Positions 30,301 through 38,494 of a DNA stretch of 64,000 bases are shown here, in pieces; the stretch's first letter is position 1; every line of letters starts with the position of its first letter. Below the pieces are notes generated by a model, which was not told the DNA's origin, did no database searches, and saw only the letters and a list, made by a program, of their open reading frames with translations. The translations under genes were made by a program, and so were the position numbers. The DNA is from NORP240 sp942492445 (lineage in GTDB: Bacteria > Pseudomonadota > Gammaproteobacteria > Pseudomonadales > Pseudohongiellaceae): contig CALOEW010000043.1 of assembly GCA_942492445.1 (NCBI GenBank), positions 50,092-114,091 of the forward strand. The letters are read 5' to 3'.

Positions 30301-30477
30301 CAGCGGAGAGTAGCCGGGAGCCTCTGTATTCACCTGTACCTGCACGTTGGTAATGTCGGGAACCGCGTCGATGGGAAGGCTCCCGTAGTTCCTGATGCCC
30401 AGGGCGGCACAAGTCACAATCACTGCCATTACCAGCCACCGACGCAGAATAACGTGTTTCAGAATGAGTTCAATCAT
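27346..30477 (-). CDS. czcA: Heavy-metal efflux RND pump, CzcA-type
   Basis: 1,043-residue inner-membrane proton antiporter of the HME-RND family. Transmembrane helix 4 reads DFGLIVDGAVIIVEN, the DFG-DGA-VEN signature linked with Zn/Co/Cd pumps rather than the Cu/Ag type. Two large periplasmic loops and twelve helices are present and uninterrupted. It is last in the operon (czcC, czcB, czcA), 9 bases after czcB, and convergent with the permease. With CzcB and CzcC it forms a tripartite channel that expels metal from the periplasm. Exact metal range is inference. Confidence 0.93.
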   Translation of the reverse strand: MIELILKHVILRRWLVMAVIVTCAALGIRNYGSLPIDAVPDITNVQVQVNTEAPGYSPLEAEQRITFPVETGLAGLPNLAYTRSLSRYGLSQVTVVFDEGTDIYFARNLINERLSVIKNQLPAGLEPAMGPISTGLGEIFMYTVSAQSDARKPDGTPYDATDLREIQDWIIRPQLILVDGVTEINTTGGFDKQYHVTPDPSLMLRWGITMDQVARALRNNNDNRGAGYIEPNGQQLLVRSPGQLQSFSDIQNVVVANRNDLPIRILDIATVGLGNELRTGAATRDGEETVLGTAFMLMGENSRTVASNVASALSRINTTLPPGIVADPVYDRTRLVDRTIDTVRENLLTGALLVIVILFLLLGNIRAALITAVVIPVSMLGTITGMVTFGVSANLMSLGALDFGLIVDGAVIIVENCIRRLSEAQREKGDRLALDERLALVSSATNEVIRPSLFGICIITFVYLPIFSLSGIEGKMFHPMAITVILALSTALVLSLTLVPAALAIFMTGKVSEQENLIVRALKTVYRPILRASLRFRRAVSLTALCLVGFCLWLAASLGSEFIPQLDEGDIAMHALRIPGTGLEQSVAMQKLLEEQIGQLDEVDTVFSKIGTPEVATDPMPPGVADTFLIMKPKNQWPDPTLTKEGFIRKLEDAVMKIPGNNYEFTQPIEMRFNELISGVRADLGIKVFGDDLQLLENLAGEILSLVEPIEGATDVRIEQVSGLPMLTIVPDRESMSRYGINIRDLQGLVTTAIGGQQAGLIFEGDRRFDLVVRLPEAKRVDVRQLEYLPVTTDSFTAGPGYVPLKEVASIDLVTGPNQVNRENGKRRVVITSNVRNRDLGSFVNEARQRLDSGLELPPGYWIEFGGTFEQLESAQQRLSLVVPITLALIFGILLTAFGSFRDALIIFTGVPLALTGGVFALWVREMPLSISAGIGFIALSGVAVLNGLIMLSFIRNLLRETGNLDGAIIEGAMTRLRPVLMTALVASLGFIPMAVNTGTGAEVQRPLATVVIGGIISSTLLTLVVLPAIFRIVHGNLASRTQ

Positions 30478-30486
30478 GGGGCTTCC

Positions 30487-31746
30487 CTAATGACTGTGAG
30501 TGGCGCCGGACTTCTCCAGGTCGGCTTTCAACAAGTAGCTGTTATCAATGACGTATCGATCTCCGGGCTTCAGGCCGGATAAGACCTCGGAATTCCTGCC
30601 ATCGCTTCGTCCCAGCTTTACAGGGCGGATCTCATAGGTTTCACCTACCTTGACAAAAACAACCTGCCAGTCCCTGTACTCCTGAAGCGCCAGATTATTG
30701 ATGAGCAGTGGAATTTCAAACTTGCCGACGGTGACGTCTGCCTCCACCAGCAGACCTGGAGTCCAGACCAGGTCGGCGTTACTGATCGGTACCCGGGCGA
30801 TGATACTCGGGCTGAGTCCCTCACCAGGGTTCAAATAGCGGATTGTGCTTGAGGTATTCAGGTCTCCCATACGCAGAGTTACTGCCTGGCCGGGTCTGAT
30901 TCGCTGTGCCGAGCGGGGGAAAACGTTGAGATCCGCCCAGACGCTGCTGTAATCGGCGATGGTCAACAGGTGATCCGAGCCGGCAAATTCGCCGGGGTTG
31001 GCGTGGCTGTCCACCACGATGCCGGTAATGGGTGCGTGTATTTGATAGGTCTGGAGGCTGTCGTTGGCTTCAATGGTTGCAATCAGATCACCCTGCTCCA
31101 CGTGGTCTCCAAGGTCTGGTCTCACAGCCTGAATAAGTCCGGGATAGCGGGCGGTAATGTGGCTGACCTGACGCGGGTCGGGTGAGATCTTACCGAACAG
31201 CGTTTCCGTTTGATGGATAATCCCGGCACCTGCGGTAGCAACAGAAATCCCGATTCTTTCCGCCAGTGCATCGGAAAGTTGCACGCGACCTTCGAAGGAA
31301 TCGTAATGCCAGTTGTATTCACGACCCTCGTATCGGGCCATGACCCTGACTTCGAAAGAGTGGGGCTCCTCGACAGATCCCTGGCTTTTCAGGTAATCAT
31401 TGGCGGGCACGAATTCAAACAGCTCAACGTCACCTCCCAGCCTGGTCAGCTCGACGGTAAGCGACCATGTCCCGGGGGGCGGATGAGTATCCCCGGTACT
31501 CGCCCAGGCACGAAATTCAGGCGCTAAGCCATCCTCAAAGATCGCAAGTTCAAGTGTGAACTCCGCTTCCTGCAGCAGTCTTCCTCCGTGTTCGCCACGG
31601 GGAGAATCCGCTCCGCTGCCTTCGATGTGGTCATGGACCACCTGGGCGGAGCCTGGCAGTGACGCCATAAGGCTGAACGTCAATGGCAGCAATCGCAGAA
31701 TGGGAACTATTACCTTTGTAGCAGCAAGTGTGCTCAATCGTCTCAT
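30487..31746 (-). CDS. czcB: CzcB-type periplasmic adaptor protein
   Basis: 419 residues; signal peptide (LLPLTFSLMASLPGSAQ), then an acidic/His-containing N-terminal region (VHDHIEGSGADSPRGEHGG) and a ~100-residue extra domain before the adaptor core. The barrel-sandwich half motifs are ARYPGLIQAVRPDLGDHVEQ and HAPITGIVVDSHANPGEF. The tail ends ATHSH, a possible metal-binding end. Its ATG overlaps the czcC stop by 4 bases, so translation is coupled. It bridges CzcA and CzcC. Confidence 0.92.
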   Translation of the reverse strand: MRRLSTLAATKVIVPILRLLPLTFSLMASLPGSAQVVHDHIEGSGADSPRGEHGGRLLQEAEFTLELAIFEDGLAPEFRAWASTGDTHPPPGTWSLTVELTRLGGDVELFEFVPANDYLKSQGSVEEPHSFEVRVMARYEGREYNWHYDSFEGRVQLSDALAERIGISVATAGAGIIHQTETLFGKISPDPRQVSHITARYPGLIQAVRPDLGDHVEQGDLIATIEANDSLQTYQIHAPITGIVVDSHANPGEFAGSDHLLTIADYSSVWADLNVFPRSAQRIRPGQAVTLRMGDLNTSSTIRYLNPGEGLSPSIIARVPISNADLVWTPGLLVEADVTVGKFEIPLLINNLALQEYRDWQVVFVKVGETYEIRPVKLGRSDGRNSEVLSGLKPGDRYVIDNSYLLKADLEKSGATHSH

Positions 31747-33017
31747 TGGCTTACCTCGTTCTGTAAATCTGTGACTGATTGCCCACTCAGATACTCCATC
31801 TGATTGGTGAGTAGATGCACGCGTTCCGCGGTATCTATCACGCGGAACCGCGCATCCAGAAGAGCCTGTTGGGCGGCACTCAGTTCAAGAAAGCTGTATC
31901 GGCCACTTTCGAAAGCGTTTCTGGTCATGTCCAGGGCCGACTGCAGTGCCGGAATCACTTCCTGCCGAAGGGCCTGGAGTTCGACCACTGCCTGGCTGCG
32001 TTGCAGTTCCAGTTCTGTCAATTCGGAGCCCAGTCGAAGCAGTGCCTGCTGTCGTTGCGACTCAACCAGTGCCAGGTTTGCCCGGGCTGAAAGAATAGCG
32101 CCTTCTGCACGTCTGCGGCTGAAAAGTGGAACGCTGGCCTGGACCACGAGTGCGGTATCATCAAGTTCGGCAAGATGACGTAGGCCCACGCCCAGCTGAA
32201 TGTTCGCAGACTGAAGACTCCTGGCCACAGTAAGCTGTGCCGCTCGAAGCCGGGCCTCGTCGGCATAAACCAGTAGCGCCGGATTGCTTTCAAGCCGATC
32301 CAGAAGTTGATCCAGAGGCAGGGTCTCGTCAATCTGATACAGGTCGCCTTCAGCCAGATCGAAATCAGGATCCAGCTCTCCCCATTGGCTGGACAGCCGG
32401 ACTTTTAGAACGTTGATACTGGAATATGCTGACTGCTCTTCAAGCTCCGCCAGGCGCAGCCTTGCCGAAGCCTGTTCGCGCTCTGCTTCTGGTGCCCTTC
32501 CAGCCTCGGTCCGGGAAATTGTGGTGGCAAGTGTTTCCCTGGCCACCGTAGCGACTGAGCCGAGCAATGCCGCCCTTTGCTGAGTCGCCACGAGTTGAAT
32601 GAATCGACTGGCGGTTTCAGCTGCCAGCTCAAGCGCGACCACGTCCTTCCTGGCGTTTTCCAGAGCCTGACGACGGCCGGCCACATTCGTTCTGGCTACG
32701 CGCTTGCCGCCCAGTTCGATGACCTGCGACATCGTCAGGGCAAATTCTGTCTTCTGAATGCCACTGAGTTCACCGGTACCACCAATATTCTCAAGTTCTG
32801 TCGATAACTGGGGTGCGGGCTTCAACCCCGCGGTAAGCTTCTGCCCTGCAAGAGATTGCTGTCGAAACTGAAATTCACTCAGTCGCGGGTTCGAGGCCAG
32901 GGTTTTTTCGATTGCATCGCGCAGACTCAGGTAGCTTTGTTGCGCGATCGCAACCTGTGGCGGGCCGATCATGGCAAAAAGGCACGCAAGCCCCGCCAGG
33001 ACTCCTTTGGCGTTCAT
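31743..33017 (-). CDS. czcC: CzcC-type outer-membrane efflux protein (TolC family)
   Basis: Outer-membrane channel of the Czc system. Two OEP repeats with long coiled coils are visible (starting LSLRDAIEKTLASNPRLSEF and the later QALLRLGSELTELELQRSQA). The signal peptide ends near PPQVAIAQ. I start at ATG 33017, with GGGGGT 7 bases upstream; a start nine codons earlier lacks one. 424 residues, normal for the family. First of the three pump genes, about 100 bases after a small exported protein. Confidence 0.92.
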   Translation of the reverse strand: MNAKGVLAGLACLFAMIGPPQVAIAQQSYLSLRDAIEKTLASNPRLSEFQFRQQSLAGQKLTAGLKPAPQLSTELENIGGTGELSGIQKTEFALTMSQVIELGGKRVARTNVAGRRQALENARKDVVALELAAETASRFIQLVATQQRAALLGSVATVARETLATTISRTEAGRAPEAEREQASARLRLAELEEQSAYSSINVLKVRLSSQWGELDPDFDLAEGDLYQIDETLPLDQLLDRLESNPALLVYADEARLRAAQLTVARSLQSANIQLGVGLRHLAELDDTALVVQASVPLFSRRRAEGAILSARANLALVESQRQQALLRLGSELTELELQRSQAVVELQALRQEVIPALQSALDMTRNAFESGRYSFLELSAAQQALLDARFRVIDTAERVHLLTNQMEYLSGQSVTDLQNEVSQ

Positions 33018-33078
33018 CAGATTTACCCCCGGGCACGTAAGCACCCTTTCCTTGTTTCATTGGAATGCACTGCGGCAA

Positions 33079-33093
33079 TTAATCAGAGGTTCC
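33079..33093 (-). repeat. Dispersed repeat end between czcC and the small exported gene
   Basis: TTAATCAGAGGTTCC, the exact reverse complement of the family end GGAACCTCTGATTAA. It splits the small gene from the czcCBA genes. Confidence 0.6.
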
Positions 33094-33122
33094 GAAACCG
33101 GCAGTGGCAGAGTTGTCAGGCT

Positions 33123-33488
33123 CTAAACAGAGGAACGGGGAGGTGCCCGAAGAGGGGGCAGAAATGCCGCGGGGGCGGTGGGCTTATCCAGGGACAGGTA
33201 AACAATCGGCTGATCGTGGTTGACCCGTGGTAAAATCAGAAACAGGCAGGTTAAGAGAATCTTTGCCAGATCCAAACCAAACACTTTGGGAAGGACATTG
33301 TCGGAAAGCGCCTGCCGTTCGAAGTCGTTGTGACTGCTGTCGGTGTCGTGGTCCACATGACCACTGAGATTTTCAAAATGCACGGTTACCGGCGGTTCGA
33401 TACCATCCAGACAGAAATGCAGCGCGGCGCCACCAGCTGACAGGGAAACCAGCAGCGCCACCAGTGCAATCGCGACAGATTGTCGCAT
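33123..33488 (-). CDS. Small exported protein upstream of the czcCBA genes
   Basis: 121 residues from ATG 33488. A hydrophobic segment (VAIALVALLVSLSAGGAA) is followed by HFCLDG, then a His/Asp stretch (SGHVDHDTDSSHND) that could bind metal, a second hydrophobic segment (LAKILLTCLFLILP) and a Pro-rich tail. Small His-containing exported proteins often head HME-RND operons and may sense or buffer metal. No named family; function inferred from context. Confidence 0.65.
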   Translation of the reverse strand: MRQSVAIALVALLVSLSAGGAALHFCLDGIEPPVTVHFENLSGHVDHDTDSSHNDFERQALSDNVLPKVFGLDLAKILLTCLFLILPRVNHDQPIVYLSLDKPTAPAAFLPPLRAPPRSSV

Positions 33489-33536
33489 TTTCGTGTATCT
33501 TGGATCAGAAAAAACCATGTGTAGACTGTTTAAGTA

Positions 33537-33582
33537 GCTTCTGATTTATCAAGGATCCTCTGCCTAATCAGAGCTTCCTTAA
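33537..33582. repeat. Inverted pair of dispersed repeat ends
   Basis: GCTTCTGATTTATCA and, inverted, TAATCAGAGCTTCCTTAA, with AAGGATCCTCTGCC between. Two degenerate family ends facing each other, just upstream of the czc operon. Confidence 0.55.
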
Positions 33583-33926
33583 GTGTGCAAACCTGTGAGT
33601 CAACCATACTGACACTATCACATTGCGGCGAATATATCTTGATCAGGGTCACTTCATTTCCGCTATTTTCCTAGGGGCTTCTTCAACCATCCCCCGCTAT
33701 TGGTTTCCACAGGCTTTTAATCCGGGTACTGAGCACCAGCCCAGAGGAGTCTGAGAACGGAGAGATAGAGACACAGCACCGACCGACCGGGCAAGCGCGT
33801 TTTCCAGGGCGACCGAGAGAGGGGACACGGAGGGGTGCAAATTGCGGAGGATCAGACTTACCTGGACCGGTGCGGTTCCAGGAAATAAATCAAACTCCGG
33901 TCTGTTGCCGGCCCCGTGTCATTCCC

Positions 33927-34073
33927 AACAGGCTGTTGAAAAACGTGATGAGCGCAGCCATGGCGAGGCAAAACTGGCGTAAAAAGCGCAGTTTACCGGG
34001 TGTAAATGAGCATTTTGAGCCAGTTTTTAACGAAGCACTGGCAAGCGCAATAGTTTTTACAACAGCCTGCTAG
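33927..34073. repeat. Palindromic MITE-like element
   Basis: Ends are inverted: CAGGCTGTTGAAAAAC (33929-33944) faces GTTTTTACAACAGCCTG (34053-34069). A nested pair, AAAACTGGC and GCCAGTTTT, lies inside. 147 bases, no transposase. Partial matches (CAGGCTGTTGAA at 40934, AACAGCCTGTTAA at 35641) occur elsewhere in the window. Probably a non-autonomous mobile element. Confidence 0.75.
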
Positions 34074-34599
34074 TTCATGTCTGGGAGAAATCACGGATAC
34101 TGGCAGTATCCTGAGCCAGGCCAGCGAATTGAGCCCGGTCATGATTTCGTGGAACAGTAATGGATGACGGAAAAAATCCGGCTCGGTATGACTTTAGAAG
34201 TGGCCGCAACTCTCAGCAGGAAGGATCCGTTACTGGCCGCAATTCTGCACTGGCACAAGTCACCTTCTTCTTCAACTCACGCGGCTGTATTACGCCACAT
34301 TCATTCCCGACAACGAGGATATTCGGCGTTCCGTTCAGCTGTTCAGCCGAAAAAGGGCTGGCAATTCTGATTTATTGGGATAGACTGCATTCTGATACAG
34401 TCTCTTCTGAATACAGGAATTGGCACTGTCAGTGTGAGCGGGTCCAGGACTGAGAATACGGATCTACGGGAATCAAAGTGGTATTAATCGAGTAGTTGCC
34501 GTTACGGCAGATAGTTGTTAGACAGATGATCCGGGCGAGGAATCGGCCCTTCACGCTGCAGGCCAATGTTTTAAAACACGAATCGGAGGCAGTAGTATT

Positions 34600-35415
34600 A
34601 TGGTTGATCTAGTCCAACGACATGATGAACAGCAATTCGAAGATATCAGTCTAAGCCCGTCGGACATCAAGGTACGGCAGATCGGGCTTAACGATCTTTG
34701 GGAGTGCCTGCGCAGGGGATACGAGGATTTCAGTGCCAAACCGTTGACTGCATTATATCTTCTGGCGCTCTATTATCCTTTGGGTGCGTTGCTCTTCACC
34801 TTGTCTGCATTCGATCAGGAATTGCGTTATCTGCTTTTTCCGCTTGTTGCCGGTTTTACGCTTTTTGGACCGATCGTTGCAATCGTGTTCTTTGGATTCA
34901 GTAGATCGCGGGAAAACGGTGAAGCGATGAGTCTTCGCCTTGCGCTTAGGTTTGTGCACTCTTCTTCGTTCGCGCCGATTCTCGCATTGTCAATACTTAT
35001 GACAGTGCTGTATCTGTTCTGGCTCTATGTGGCTGAGCTCATTTATTTTGGACTATTTGGTACAGTGCCTCTGGGTTCTGTGTCAGAATTTATCGGTGAG
35101 CTGTTTGCAACTCAGTCAGGGTGGTTGTTGATAGCCTATGGTAATTTTGTTGGGTTCCTGTTTGCATTCTCTGCCATGGCGTTGTCTGTGGTTTCATTCC
35201 CGCTGGCACTGGACAAACCAGTGACGTCCATTACCGCCGCAAGCGTTTCGGTCAGAGCCTTCACAGAAAACAAACTGGTGCTGGGTGTTTGGGGGATTGT
35301 GGTTGCAGCTCTCCTGGCGCTGGGCGCCGCGTTGCTCTTCATAGGCCTGGCAGTTGTGCTTCCTGTGCTCGGCCATGCCACCTGGCATCTATACCGGAAG
35401 CTCATAGAGTTCTGA
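34600..35415 (+). CDS. DUF2189 polytopic membrane protein
   Basis: 271 residues with about six hydrophobic segments and the DUF2189 pattern: a short N-terminal tail, IGLNDLWECLRRGYEDFSAKP, GFTLFGPIVAIVFFGFSRSRE, and SFPLALDKPVTSITAASVSVRAF late in the protein. Function of the family is unknown. It stands alone between a repeat-rich region and a convergent hydrolase gene. The start is the first ATG. Confidence 0.82.
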   Translation: MVDLVQRHDEQQFEDISLSPSDIKVRQIGLNDLWECLRRGYEDFSAKPLTALYLLALYYPLGALLFTLSAFDQELRYLLFPLVAGFTLFGPIVAIVFFGFSRSRENGEAMSLRLALRFVHSSSFAPILALSILMTVLYLFWLYVAELIYFGLFGTVPLGSVSEFIGELFATQSGWLLIAYGNFVGFLFAFSAMALSVVSFPLALDKPVTSITAASVSVRAFTENKLVLGVWGIVVAALLALGAALLFIGLAVVLPVLGHATWHLYRKLIEF

Positions 35416-35446
35416 GCTGCTGTGGCAATTGGTGGATCTGAAAGAC

Positions 35447-35468
35447 GCCCGCTCCTTACGGAGCGGGC
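35447..35468. terminator. Strong hairpin after the DUF2189 gene
   Basis: GCCCGCTCC (35447-35455) pairs perfectly with GGAGCGGGC (35460-35468) over TTAC. On the minus strand it is followed by GTCTTT; on the plus strand by AATAAA. It may end transcripts from either side, but the T-runs are weak. Confidence 0.55.
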
Positions 35469-35568
35469 AATAAACATGACACTGGGTAATACCCTGGGGC
35501 AGCAGGGACATGAAAGTTGTTGATCCTTTCGGTAACACACTGATCTTCACAGGTGTCGTAATTTCAAA

Positions 35569-35587
35569 TTGATCAGAGATTCCTTGA
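35569..35587 (-). repeat. Dispersed repeat end
   Basis: TTGATCAGAGATTCCTTGA, one mismatch in the core from the reverse complement of the family end. Confidence 0.5.
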
Positions 35588-35738
35588 GAGTACCTGCAAA
35601 TTGCGGCATCGTTGGTCGGCACTTGTTCAGAAATTTCCTTAACAGCCTGTTAATCTGCACTGAAGTCGTCGTCAACCTGTAAATGGAAGTATGTTTCAGA
35701 AGACGCCGAAGTGGCTACACTGGCGTATCCATTGGTTT

Positions 35739-37025
35739 TCAGTTTGATTGCGGCAAATTTTCAACACAGCGTAATACCTCGGCCTGATACGCTTTGCCGC
35801 GTCGGTTTACCAGGTCGAGAACGTGCAGGGCGCTGGGCACGTATCCGAAGCCGATCTGGTATTCCGGGTGCCATTGAAAGACGGAGCCGCCGACCCCCAT
35901 CCACCCGTAAAATCCTTCGCGGCCATTGTTCATTAGCCGCTCGACATCCGTACTTTCTTCTGTGGTCTGGTTGAACAGTGCCACACCACCTTGTGTGAAT
36001 GCGGTCGTGGTATAACCCATGTGCGCCCTGACGGGCTCGGCGTGCATGGATTGCCATGCCGATTCACTCAGGATTTCCGTCCCGTTCCACTGGCCACCGG
36101 TTGAAAGCATGGAAGCAACCCGGGCCAGTCCGCGTGCCGAGCAGTTTGCGTTTCCAGAGGGAATTTCCGCTCTGGCGATTTCGGGATCACTGAACACACT
36201 GACGCTTCTCAAACCCTCGAAAGACCTGGGTGCCTTCATTGTCGTTCCCGTCCTTGCGACAGGCACCAATTGAGCAATCAGCACGATCATTTCAATAAGA
36301 TTGAATTCCATTCTTCTGCCCAGCCTTCTCGGTATCAGCCCCTGAACCATCTGAAAGCCGGCCCGATGCGGCGCAACGCGGAGTATCCGGGCGAGTTCCC
36401 GGTCGCTGACGCCGATGTACACATCGGCGTCCAGCGGGGTCTGGATTTCCTCACGCAGATACTCTCCTATCGTTCTGCCTTCCGGATCAACTCGACGGAA
36501 CACCTCATTGACGATCCATCCCCGGGTCGTGACGTGGTATTCCCGTCGACTCAGCCCGCTTTTCCGATAGGTTTGGGGTAGGGCCTCGATGATGCGGCCA
36601 ATACTGTTTTGCTTGATATTTTCCCGGAGCATGTCCTCCCGGGACAAGGTCCGGTTGAACGTCGCAAGTCCGGCCTCATGACGCATAAGCTCTGCAATTG
36701 TCAGATCACCTTTCCCGTTTGCGCCGAACTCCGGCCAGTAGTCGGTTATCCTTGCGTGGTAGCTCAGCAGCCCCTTGCCGAACAATGAAGCAATGGCAAG
36801 CGATTCGAAATTTTTGCTGCTGCTGAAAACGTTGAAGAGGCTGTTCGCAGTGAAACCGGGATTCTGTGACGTGGTCCCCCACAGATCGACGACCTTCCTT
36901 CCCTGATGGTAGACGCAAAGCTGGGTATGCTCTTCCGCCAGGGTTTGCATCATGTGCCTGTAGAGACTTTCTACCGCTTCAAAATCGGGCGATACCGTGC
37001 CGTAGATTGCCGGTAGGGGTTTCAT
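35739..37025 (-). CDS. Serine hydrolase, beta-lactamase/EstB-like
   Basis: 428-residue class C-type hydrolase without an obvious signal peptide. The SxxK motif is in FNVFSSSKNFESLA, the Tyr motif in SRREYHVTTRGWIVNEVF, and a late region GWMGVGGSVFQWHPEYQIGFGYVPS matches the HxG/GG region of EstB-like enzymes. Family members are esterases or peptidases of broad range; lactamase activity is unlikely. The upstream spacer to the NHL gene is 133 bases on the same strand. Confidence 0.85.
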   Translation of the reverse strand: MKPLPAIYGTVSPDFEAVESLYRHMMQTLAEEHTQLCVYHQGRKVVDLWGTTSQNPGFTANSLFNVFSSSKNFESLAIASLFGKGLLSYHARITDYWPEFGANGKGDLTIAELMRHEAGLATFNRTLSREDMLRENIKQNSIGRIIEALPQTYRKSGLSRREYHVTTRGWIVNEVFRRVDPEGRTIGEYLREEIQTPLDADVYIGVSDRELARILRVAPHRAGFQMVQGLIPRRLGRRMEFNLIEMIVLIAQLVPVARTGTTMKAPRSFEGLRSVSVFSDPEIARAEIPSGNANCSARGLARVASMLSTGGQWNGTEILSESAWQSMHAEPVRAHMGYTTTAFTQGGVALFNQTTEESTDVERLMNNGREGFYGWMGVGGSVFQWHPEYQIGFGYVPSALHVLDLVNRRGKAYQAEVLRCVENLPQSN

Positions 37026-37158
37026 GGCTTCTCTCCAGATGCGCCACCAGAAGGATCGAGAATTTCGCTGCTTGAAGGAATCGGCAACATCTGTTCCTTA
37101 AGGAACTGAATTTGATGTGGAGAGACTGCATCTGGTTGCAGATCCGCAAATACATCTT

Positions 37159-38225
37159 CTATTTCAAAAGCAGTTTCTGGGCGCGGGAATTGGAAGTCTC
37201 GGCCACATAGATTATATTCTCTGAAGGACAGGCGAGCCCGTGAGCGCCGGAAAACTCACCCGGATTGCGGCCGGAGTTGCCTATGGTTCCCAGCACTTCA
37301 CCCTGTAACGTCGCCTTGATAATACGCCCTGGAAACGTGGTTTCTCCGACAAATATCACGTTGCTTCCCGGTGGAATGCAAAGGGCATTGGGAGCACCGT
37401 TGGCGGTGACATTGTCCAGGTTTGCGGGTGTCGGGCCGTTGACTGCTTTTGAACCTGGCCGGATAGGAGTCGCCACGCTGAATTCACGTAGGTAATTGCC
37501 CTCTGTGTCAAACACTTGAATACGGGAATTTGAACGATCACCCACGTAGACATTATCGTCACCATCGACTGCAATGCTGTGGGGCAGGCGGAACTGCCCG
37601 GGACCCCGGCCGGGCTCACCCCAGGATTTTACCCAGTCCCCGTTATAGTCGTATTTCGCCACCCGCGAGTTGACATAACCGTCGCTGACATAGATGTTGC
37701 CCTCCGAATCGAAGGCCACGTCAGTGGGTTCGCGAAATCGCCCGTCCTCGTGAGGGAGGGGCGTATCCAGGTGTTCAAAAGGACGGGCCGCCTCGATACC
37801 GATTCAGTCTCGCGCCCGAATCCCCACACCACCCGACCACGAGGATTCATGCGCACTACCATGTTGGAGCCTTTGTCCACGGTCCAGATGTCATCGTTGG
37901 CATCGATGCGCAGACCGTGGGCAAAAGACCAGGCGTACAGGTCGCCGCCGTGCTCCCGAAGGTAGCGCCCTTCGGCATCAAACTCCCATAACCGGGCTGC
38001 GGAAATGCCATAGGCCGGCCCGCCGCCTGACGGACTTGAACGGTGAAATACGAATACGTGATCTTCCGAGTTTACGGCGATAGCGGAGACCTCCCCGAAA
38101 TTCATGTCCTGGGGAAGGCTGAAGAAATCCGGCACCCATTCGAAATCTATCTGTGGCGCATACTGCGCCCATGCAACCGGGACAGCGCTTAGAGCAAGAA
38201 TCAAAACAGATAACATTCTAGGCAT
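37159..38225 (-). pseudogene. Exported NHL-repeat protein, one frameshift
   Basis: A beta-propeller protein split in two frames. The 5' part has a signal peptide (LSVLILALSAVPVAWAQ) and the blades LWEFDAEGRYLREHGG and DIWTVDKGSNMVVRMNP. The 3' part continues REPTDVAFDSEGNIYVSDGY, LPHSIAVDGDDNVYVGDRSN and ends SNSRAQKLLLK. One base is missing near 37800 (in GAATCGGTATCGAG); restoring it joins GFGRETE to IEAARPFEHLDTPLPHEDGRF. NHL propellers of this type resemble peptidyl-alpha-hydroxyglycine lyases, but activity is not shown. Confidence 0.82.
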
Positions 38226-38314
38226 GTGATTTACCTCGGGTGTTATGCAAGAAGCAAGCTAAGTTTAAAGGGTCTAAGCACAGCGACTGCATTATTAATC
38301 TTTGTGGGTTTATT

Positions 38315-38469
38315 AGGGAACCTCTGATTAAGTCCCACCAGGCTCTGCGGGAGTCTGTCGGGTATTGCTGTGAGGCGCCGCGCGCCCGGAATGGTCACTC
38401 CCTTGCCAAGTACGGCAATGACTCTGCGACGCCCGACAGGGCCCGCCCGGAAGGGCCTTCGGATGCCGG
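38315..38469 (+). repeat. Dispersed repeat, long copy C
   Basis: Begins AGGGAACCTCTGATTAAGTC; 155 bases. Internal inverted pair CTGTCGGG (38355-38362) and CCCGACAG (38432-38439), with GGTATTGC facing GGCAATG, would fold into a long hairpin. Same block order as copy A and reverse of copy B. Lies between the NHL remnant and the TonB receptor. Confidence 0.75.
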
Positions 38470-38494
38470 GAAGCTGACAAACTTGCCGGATCCG

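Larger units (their letters stand above)
33489..34599. other. Gene-poor region with repeats
   Basis: 1,111 bases. It holds an inverted double copy of the dispersed repeat end (33537-33582) and a palindromic element (33927-34073). The rest has short open frames without ribosome-binding sites or recognisable products. The DUF2189 gene promoter probably lies at its right end. Confidence 0.6.
35416..35738. other. Spacer between convergent DUF2189 and hydrolase genes
   Basis: 323 bases: the hairpin at 35447, a repeat end at 35569-35587, and a 15-base palindrome TTAACAGCCTGTTAA at 35639-35653 that resembles the end of the element at 33927. No gene. Confidence 0.6.

Noticed and set aside
34164..34370. 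68-codon frame in the gene-poor region
   Set aside because: No ribosome-binding site, no family, and isolated within non-coding DNA.
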